Notes under the pieces: model-generated
The model's input: only the letters and a program-made list of their open reading frames with translations
Databases searched by the model: none
Told to the model about the DNA's origin: nothing
NCBI GenBank assembly: GCA_965603015.1
Contig: CBFDBJ010000005.1
Coordinates: 23,477-87,476 of the forward strand
Source of the DNA: JAUWTJ01 sp965603015
Lineage (GTDB): Bacteria > Pseudomonadota > Alphaproteobacteria > M2410
Length of the DNA stretch: 64,000 nt
Direction: 5' to 3'
Part shown: positions 59,322 through 64,000 of the stretch, one piece after another
Layout of the letters: each line of letters begins with the position of its first letter
Numbering within the stretch: position 1 is the first letter of the stretch
Translations under genes and position numbers: made by a program

Positions 59322-61664
59322 CTACTCAATCCCGAAATCATCGAGCGCGATGGCGCCGGCCTCTGATTTGTCAAACTCAAACCGCAGGCTGACAAGCGCC
59401 GTGGGCTGAATATCAGGGTTGGCCGCCATGAAGTCCTTGACCGGGAAGGCAAAGCGGCGCCAGACGAGTTCGGATTTTTCGATTGAGGCAAACATCTCGA
59501 GCTTTCTGGTGTGAGCCTTGACTTGCGGGTAAAGCGCCGCGTCGTGGGACAAGGCCAGGCGGGCCTCGTTGCCATAAACGTCCGTCAAAACGAGGGTCCA
59601 GTCGAGGGGATCGATGGGCGTGTCCTCTTCGACGTCCTCTTTCGCGTCGGCTGCATCGTCGTCCTCGTCGTTTCCTTCGGGCGATTCCCAGCCTTTGGGC
59701 TTCGTGCCCTCGCCCGCATCTGCTGCGGCAAAGACGAACGTCGCGTCCTCGCCCAGCTTCAGGCTGCCGGCCGTCCATTCAAAACCGTAGGAAGCGGTGT
59801 CCTCCTCGACCTCGGCGTCCCAGGCCAGTACGGCGACATGGGTGTCGAGCGGCGCCCACTTCAGGGACGCCCATTCCTCGCGCCATTTGGTCAGATTTGC
59901 AGCCGCTATCTCCGCCATGGCGAAGGACGTGGTAGTGACTTCCATGTCCTCTTCATAGTCGGCAATCAGTTGTCTGCCGCCGGTCACAAGATTGGCCAGT
60001 ATATATTGGTCGGGCAACCAGGCCGCGCCCTTGCGCGGGTCGCCGAGCAGAGGCAGGTAGGCCCGATTGTCCTTGAGGGCGACTTCGAGGAAGGCGCTGA
60101 ACGAGACCTTGGCAATCTGGCGCTGCTGTTCGGCGTCCATGATATCTTTGGTGTTGAAGAGCCAGCCCAGGGGCCGTCCGTAGTCAAACCGTCCCCAGCG
60201 AGTATTAAACTGGCCGTGATTTGCTCCTTCCACATAATAGCTCCCCTTGAAGCTTTCGCCAACGCCGCGAATGTCAACGCGAGACCCTTGCGACAGCCCC
60301 ATGAAGCTTTGCACATCGCCGTCCATGGAGCCGTGGATGACAAAGTAGTTGATCTTTTCAAGCGCCTTGGGTTTGGCCCGAGGATTATACTGACCATCAA
60401 CCGGCGCAATAGCGATGACTCCGGCGAGGTCAAATCCGAAATCGAAGACTTCCGAAGCATCGTCGGGATAGTGTTTGAGACCGTTAAAGGCCGCCGCCAC
60501 AGCGACCGCCTCGCCGCCGCGGGAATGACCGATGAGCGCGATGTGCTGCATATCCACCAGGCCATGAAGCGGGTGCTTCGGGTCCGCGTTCCAGTCGCGC
60601 CATTGTTGCAGATGTTTGAGTAACATCCAGCCGCGGGCATCGTTTTCCGGACCGATCCCTCCTTCGAGCGGATTGATGATGTCGGCGGTGGAGCTATTGA
60701 GGAAGTTTTCGTCGACGGACACGGTGATAATGCCGCGGCTGGCGAAATGTTTGCCAAGATACGCGTAGCCGGGATCGGAAAAGTCTTCCATGCCATGATT
60801 ACCGTGAACAATGAGGACAAGTGGGTATGGCCCCTTCCCTCCCTCACCGGTCTTTGGCATCCAGACGCGGCCCTGGATCGGCAGTTCGGCGGCGTCAAAG
60901 CCCCAGTATTTTGTCCGCGCCCAGCCGACAGCGCCGCTCCATCGGTCGACCAGTTTTGAGCCGTCTACAGACTTCGTTTTCCAGGTCGCTGCCTTTGCAA
61001 ATTCGCCGCGATGGCGGTCTGTCCCACTGCCATAGCTCGTGGTTTCGACTGGGTAGTCTCCCGGCGCGCCCGGGTTTGGCAAATCGAGTGTCCGGTCTTC
61101 AAAGACGTAGGTCTCAAGCCAGGGATTGACATCTTCAGGGGGCTGCATAATGAACCAGGCGCCACTCGCGAGCCCGAGCAGGCCGGCGCCCAGACCGACC
61201 AGCGCCGGGATACTGCGTAGCGGTCTCCACCCAGTCGTGCGCAGGGGCGCGCGCAGGGCCGCAAGGGAGCCAAATGTCAGGCTCAACGCAAGGACCATAA
61301 CCAGCGGCGGCACAAACCCCATCGGCGTGCCCCAGAGAGCCATGCCGTAGAGCGTACCCAGGAGGACAGCCACCAGACTGGTCAACCGCCAGGACAGGGG
61401 CTGAATTGAGAATTGCCAATAGACAAGCTGGACTATGAGTGTGGCCACAAGGACGATGCCGAGAATGACCAGAAAGCCGAGCAGTTTGCCAATCCAGAAA
61501 TCGGCCAGCATGTCATAGAACCCGAAGACCCCGATGAGCACTAAAATCCAGAGGAGCAGCGCCTTCGTCGCCCCGTTCCAGGCGGCATCAGACGGCGCAA
61601 GGGCCCGCCCCAGCCGGTTCACACCAGCCCCCGTACGGCGTAACACGTTCATAAGAAGTGACAT
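59322..61664 (-). CDS. Large membrane-anchored alpha/beta hydrolase with C-terminal domain
   Basis: A 780-residue protein. Five hydrophobic helices (about 35-55, 60-82, 93-113, 117-137, 152-173) precede an alpha/beta hydrolase domain (about 260-560) with HGNHGMEDF oxyanion segment (near 287), nucleophile GHSRGGE (S381), acid HGSMDGD (near 448) and GANHGQF (H483). The C-terminal part (about 570-780) is beta-rich, ends in a lectin-like VSLRFEFD…LDDFGIE, and contains a strongly acidic loop EGNDEDDDAADAKED. The substrate is unknown; the PET/lipase-like GHSRGG and envelope location suggest esters or lipids outside the cytoplasm. Alone on its strand. Confidence 0.83.
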   Translation of the reverse strand: MSLLMNVLRRTGAGVNRLGRALAPSDAAWNGATKALLLWILVLIGVFGFYDMLADFWIGKLLGFLVILGIVLVATLIVQLVYWQFSIQPLSWRLTSLVAVLLGTLYGMALWGTPMGFVPPLVMVLALSLTFGSLAALRAPLRTTGWRPLRSIPALVGLGAGLLGLASGAWFIMQPPEDVNPWLETYVFEDRTLDLPNPGAPGDYPVETTSYGSGTDRHRGEFAKAATWKTKSVDGSKLVDRWSGAVGWARTKYWGFDAAELPIQGRVWMPKTGEGGKGPYPLVLIVHGNHGMEDFSDPGYAYLGKHFASRGIITVSVDENFLNSSTADIINPLEGGIGPENDARGWMLLKHLQQWRDWNADPKHPLHGLVDMQHIALIGHSRGGEAVAVAAAFNGLKHYPDDASEVFDFGFDLAGVIAIAPVDGQYNPRAKPKALEKINYFVIHGSMDGDVQSFMGLSQGSRVDIRGVGESFKGSYYVEGANHGQFNTRWGRFDYGRPLGWLFNTKDIMDAEQQRQIAKVSFSAFLEVALKDNRAYLPLLGDPRKGAAWLPDQYILANLVTGGRQLIADYEEDMEVTTTSFAMAEIAAANLTKWREEWASLKWAPLDTHVAVLAWDAEVEEDTASYGFEWTAGSLKLGEDATFVFAAADAGEGTKPKGWESPEGNDEDDDAADAKEDVEEDTPIDPLDWTLVLTDVYGNEARLALSHDAALYPQVKAHTRKLEMFASIEKSELVWRRFAFPVKDFMAANPDIQPTALVSLRFEFDKSEAGAIALDDFGIE

Positions 61665-61872
61665 GGATATCCCCCGATCCCCGCTTTACCCCTGGCATCA
61701 ATGGCGACCACCTTATCGCCTTCGCAGCAAATGGGCCAGCACCCCAGTATGACGCGAATTGTCCGAGCCTGTTGCAAGCCTGTTTACACATTGGAGCAAT
61801 TCATGTTTGTGTCTGTCCAACTCACCTGCTACACCCTGCGGCCCTTCATCAAGCCTGATATGGAATTCCTTC

Positions 61873-62865
61873 ATGCCATATATCGTTGTTGATCATCTCT
61901 CGAAAGACTTCTCGATTGCGACCCGTCAGCCCGGAGCGCTTGGCGCTGTCAAAGGGCTTTTCTCGCGCAAGACCCGGACCGTTGAAGCCCTCAAGGATGC
62001 GAGCTTTTCTCTCGAAGAGGGCGAGCTGGTTGGCTACATCGGCCCCAATGGTGCCGGAAAATCCACTACGATCAAGATCCTTTCGGGTATTTTGACCCCG
62101 ACGAGCGGACAGTGCTCCGTAGGCGGCCTTGTCCCGTGGCAAGACCGGATCGCCCATGTGGGCCGCATCGGGGTCGTCTTCGGTCAACGCACCCAGCTGT
62201 GGTGGGACCTGCCGGTGATTGAAAGTTTTAATCTGCTGCGGGACATCTACCGGGTGCCGGAGGCGCGGTTTCGCGCCACCGCCGACCGAATGATCGGGCT
62301 TCTTGGGCTTGAGCCACACCTCGATACGCCGGTGCGCCAGCTCTCGCTCGGCCAGCGCATGCGGGCGGATATTGCCGCCGCCATGTTGCATGAGCCGCGC
62401 ATTTTGTTTCTGGATGAACCCACCATCGGCCTCGATGCTATTTCAAAACTGGCGGTACGTGATTTCATCAAGGTGCTGAACCGGGAACACGGCGTCACTG
62501 TTATTCTGACCACCCACGACATGCAGGATATCGAGGCGCTGGCGAAACGCGTCATCCTCATCGGACACGGGACAATCCTGCAGGACGGGCCGATTGATGC
62601 GATCCGGGATGCCAGCAGTGCGGAGCGTCGCCTGACGGTCGACTTTGAAAGCGCTGTCGATTTTGAAGCCACGCCCGGTGCGCTGATCCGGTCCGAGGCG
62701 CCGGGGCGTATTGAACTGCAATTCAATCCTCAGGACATTGCGACCCACGATCTCATCGCAGCCATCACGGCCAAATATCCAGTGCGTGACCTTGTCGTCA
62801 GCGAACCGCCGATCGAGGAAATCGTTGCGCGTCTCTATGATCAACACGGCGTGGGAGAGGGATAG
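61873..62865 (+). CDS. ABC transporter ATP-binding protein (ABC-2 export type)
   Basis: A 330-residue ATPase. Walker A is GPNGAGKSTT (near 58-67), Q-loop VFGQRTQLWWDLP (near 107), signature LSLGQRMRADIAAAML, Walker B ILFLDEPTIGLD and H-loop TTHDMQD. The signature (LSLGQR) and GQRTQLWWDLP are typical of the group paired with DUF990 permeases. The C-terminal 80 residues form a regulatory domain. The start at 61873 (MPYIVVDHLSKDF) has no strong ribosome site; a longer frame lacks homology. It overlaps the permease by one base (TAGTG). Substrate unknown. Confidence 0.92.
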   Translation: MPYIVVDHLSKDFSIATRQPGALGAVKGLFSRKTRTVEALKDASFSLEEGELVGYIGPNGAGKSTTIKILSGILTPTSGQCSVGGLVPWQDRIAHVGRIGVVFGQRTQLWWDLPVIESFNLLRDIYRVPEARFRATADRMIGLLGLEPHLDTPVRQLSLGQRMRADIAAAMLHEPRILFLDEPTIGLDAISKLAVRDFIKVLNREHGVTVILTTHDMQDIEALAKRVILIGHGTILQDGPIDAIRDASSAERRLTVDFESAVDFEATPGALIRSEAPGRIELQFNPQDIATHDLIAAITAKYPVRDLVVSEPPIEEIVARLYDQHGVGEG

Positions 62866-63713
62866 TGGCAAGAGCTTCCGAGACTTCCCTCAAGCCCTAT
62901 GTGGCGATCTTTGTCGTGCGCTTTCAGATGCTGCTGCAATATCGCGCGGCGGCCCTTGCGGGCCTGGGAACGCAGATCTGGTGGGGCGGCATCATGGTCA
63001 TGGTCATGGCTGCATTCTTTTTGAGCCCGGGTCATGAGAGCAGGGAACTCCCGCTGACGCTCACCGAAACCATCACCTATATCTGGCTCGGCCAGGCCTT
63101 GCTGGCGCTGCTGCCGTGGAACACTGACAGTGAAATTCAGGACATGGTGCGCAGTGGCAATGTTGCCTACGAACAGCTTCGCCCCATCGACACCTACTGG
63201 TTCTGGTATATGCGTTCCATGGCGACGCGCACGGCGCCGCCGACACTGCGGGCCATACCGCTGATCGCTTTCGCTGCCATCGCTCTGCCACTAGCCGGAC
63301 TTGGGGACTGGGCTCTCCAGCCACCACCCGATATTGAAGCTGCAGTCCTCTTTGCCGTTTCTCTTTTGGCGGTCGTGGCTCTCAGCTCGGCAATTACGGC
63401 ACTCATTAATATCTCTGTTATCTGGTCCATTTCAGGCCAGGGCGCAAACACTCTGGCAATGCCGGTTGTGACGATTTTCTCTGGCATGGTTATTCCGCTG
63501 CCATTCTTTCCGGACTGGATGCAGCCGTTTCTCAATGCGCAGCCCTTCAGAGGGCTGGCTGATGTTCCCTACCGCATCTATCTCGGCGATCTTGCCGGCG
63601 CAGAAGCCCTGTTCGGGATCGCCCACCAGATTGTCTGGTCCGTCATCCTGATCCTCTTTGGACGCTGGCTGATGAAGCGCGCCATGTCCCAGCTTGTCGT
63701 ACAGGGAGGGTAG
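62865..63713 (+). CDS. ABC-2 family permease (DUF990 type), first of two
   Basis: A 282-residue permease beginning with GTG at 62865 (MARASETSLKPYVAIF). Six hydrophobic helices, with YRAAALAGLGTQIWWGGI near residue 27 and SGMVIPLPFFPDWMQ-type residues near 210, are characteristic of ABC-2 permeases of the DUF990 (two-component) kind. It forms a heterodimer with the next permease and the upstream ATPase. The transported compound is not known. Confidence 0.9.
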   Translation: MARASETSLKPYVAIFVVRFQMLLQYRAAALAGLGTQIWWGGIMVMVMAAFFLSPGHESRELPLTLTETITYIWLGQALLALLPWNTDSEIQDMVRSGNVAYEQLRPIDTYWFWYMRSMATRTAPPTLRAIPLIAFAAIALPLAGLGDWALQPPPDIEAAVLFAVSLLAVVALSSAITALINISVIWSISGQGANTLAMPVVTIFSGMVIPLPFFPDWMQPFLNAQPFRGLADVPYRIYLGDLAGAEALFGIAHQIVWSVILILFGRWLMKRAMSQLVVQGG

Positions 63714-63724
63714 GCCGAAACGAT

Positions 63725-64000
63725 ATGAGCAATTTCCGCCTTTACATCCGCATGCTGGCCATTTCTATCCTGGGGCAAATGCAGTATCCTGGCTCCTTCA
63801 TCATGTTGTCCGTTGCACAGTTTCTGGTGACATTCATCGAATTCGTCGGCATCTGGGCTCTGTTTGAGCGCTTCGGAAACATTGAAGGATGGACCCTTGG
63901 TCAGGTCGCCTTCTTTTACGGCACGGTCAATATCGCGTTTGCGATTGCAGATGCGATGTCCCAGGGTTTTGATGTCTTCGGCTCGCATTTCGTCAAGACC
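63725..64000 (+). CDS. ABC-2 family permease (DUF990 type), second of two, partial
   Basis: The first 92 residues are present and the rest lies beyond base 64000. It starts MSNFRLYIRMLAISILGQMQYPGSF-type residues at ATG 63725, 11 bp after the preceding stop, with two hydrophobic helices (about 25-45 and 55-75). The GQMQYPGSFIM motif and DAMSQGFDVFG near residue 77 fit the second permease of the ATPase–permease–permease export system. Confidence 0.87.
   Translation, partial: MSNFRLYIRMLAISILGQMQYPGSFIMLSVAQFLVTFIEFVGIWALFERFGNIEGWTLGQVAFFYGTVNIAFAIADAMSQGFDVFGSHFVKT

Overview
The window looks like a chromosomal stretch of an alphaproteobacterium. The evidence is gene order: pmbA–DUF4170–ABC exporter–DUF374 acyltransferase–waaA–lpxK–late acyltransferase, then DUF2093/xseA/purD, and ileS–lspA–bamF–M16–M16–pgi–mutL, all arrangements familiar from Hyphomicrobiales and relatives. 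BamF (DUF3035), DUF2093 and DUF4170 are alphaproteobacterial families. I cannot name the genus. No tRNA, rRNA, CRISPR array, prophage or intact insertion sequence was seen.

Layout. 1–5001 (minus strand): gshA, then napF-like/napD/napA (periplasmic nitrate reductase, napA running off the left edge), and rsmE, which ends in a REP-like palindrome. 5068–9371 (plus): ubiA, a fatty-acid desaturase, a small methyltransferase and ubiD, so two ubiquinone-ring enzymes flank a membrane-lipid gene. 9372–11310: two tandem PEP-CTERM surface proteins, each with a textbook sigma-54 promoter, an upstream conserved site at the same distance, and a hairpin terminator. 11429–19161 (plus): PmbA and a lipid A/LPS cluster. 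19171–21722 (minus): M23 protein, DUF2093, xseA. 21837–26452: purD, an APH-fold phosphotransferase, tadA, rluB, rsmD. 26604–38562 (minus): mutL, pgi, two M16 proteins, bamF, lspA, ileS, ribF, a MaoC hydratase. 38830–42310: a CheY/CheZ-type pair, a HAD phosphatase and a TipF-like membrane protein with a degenerate EAL domain. 42428–52815: accessory metabolism (ChaC, C26 hydrolase, OmpA lipoprotein, SDR, DSD1-family enzyme, MFS pump, alpha/beta hydrolase, YjbR-type protein) plus two regulators, a Crp-like protein preceded by a perfect TGTGA-N6-TCACA site and a sigma-54-dependent response regulator. 52861–54767: the most unusual part, with two paralogous tiny membrane proteins ending in poly-threonine, then a RAYT-type transposase homologue that has lost its catalytic motifs and sits beside a perfect 22-bp inverted repeat. 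54768–57741: GST and groES–groEL with CIRCE. 57845–64000: a VOC/SDR pair, a 780-aa membrane-anchored hydrolase, and an ABC-2 exporter whose last gene runs off the right edge.

How the parts connect. Envelope biogenesis dominates: lipid A assembly, lipoprotein processing and BAM, PEP-CTERM proteins and ABC exporters. Glutathione is made (gshA), degraded (chaC) and used (GST) by genes in the window, but these are not one operon. The sigma-54 activator is a possible but unproven partner of the two sigma-54 promoters. Repeats are of two kinds: REP-like GGGGTCAGACAC palindromes placed right after stop codons, and large cruciform-forming intergenic palindromes.
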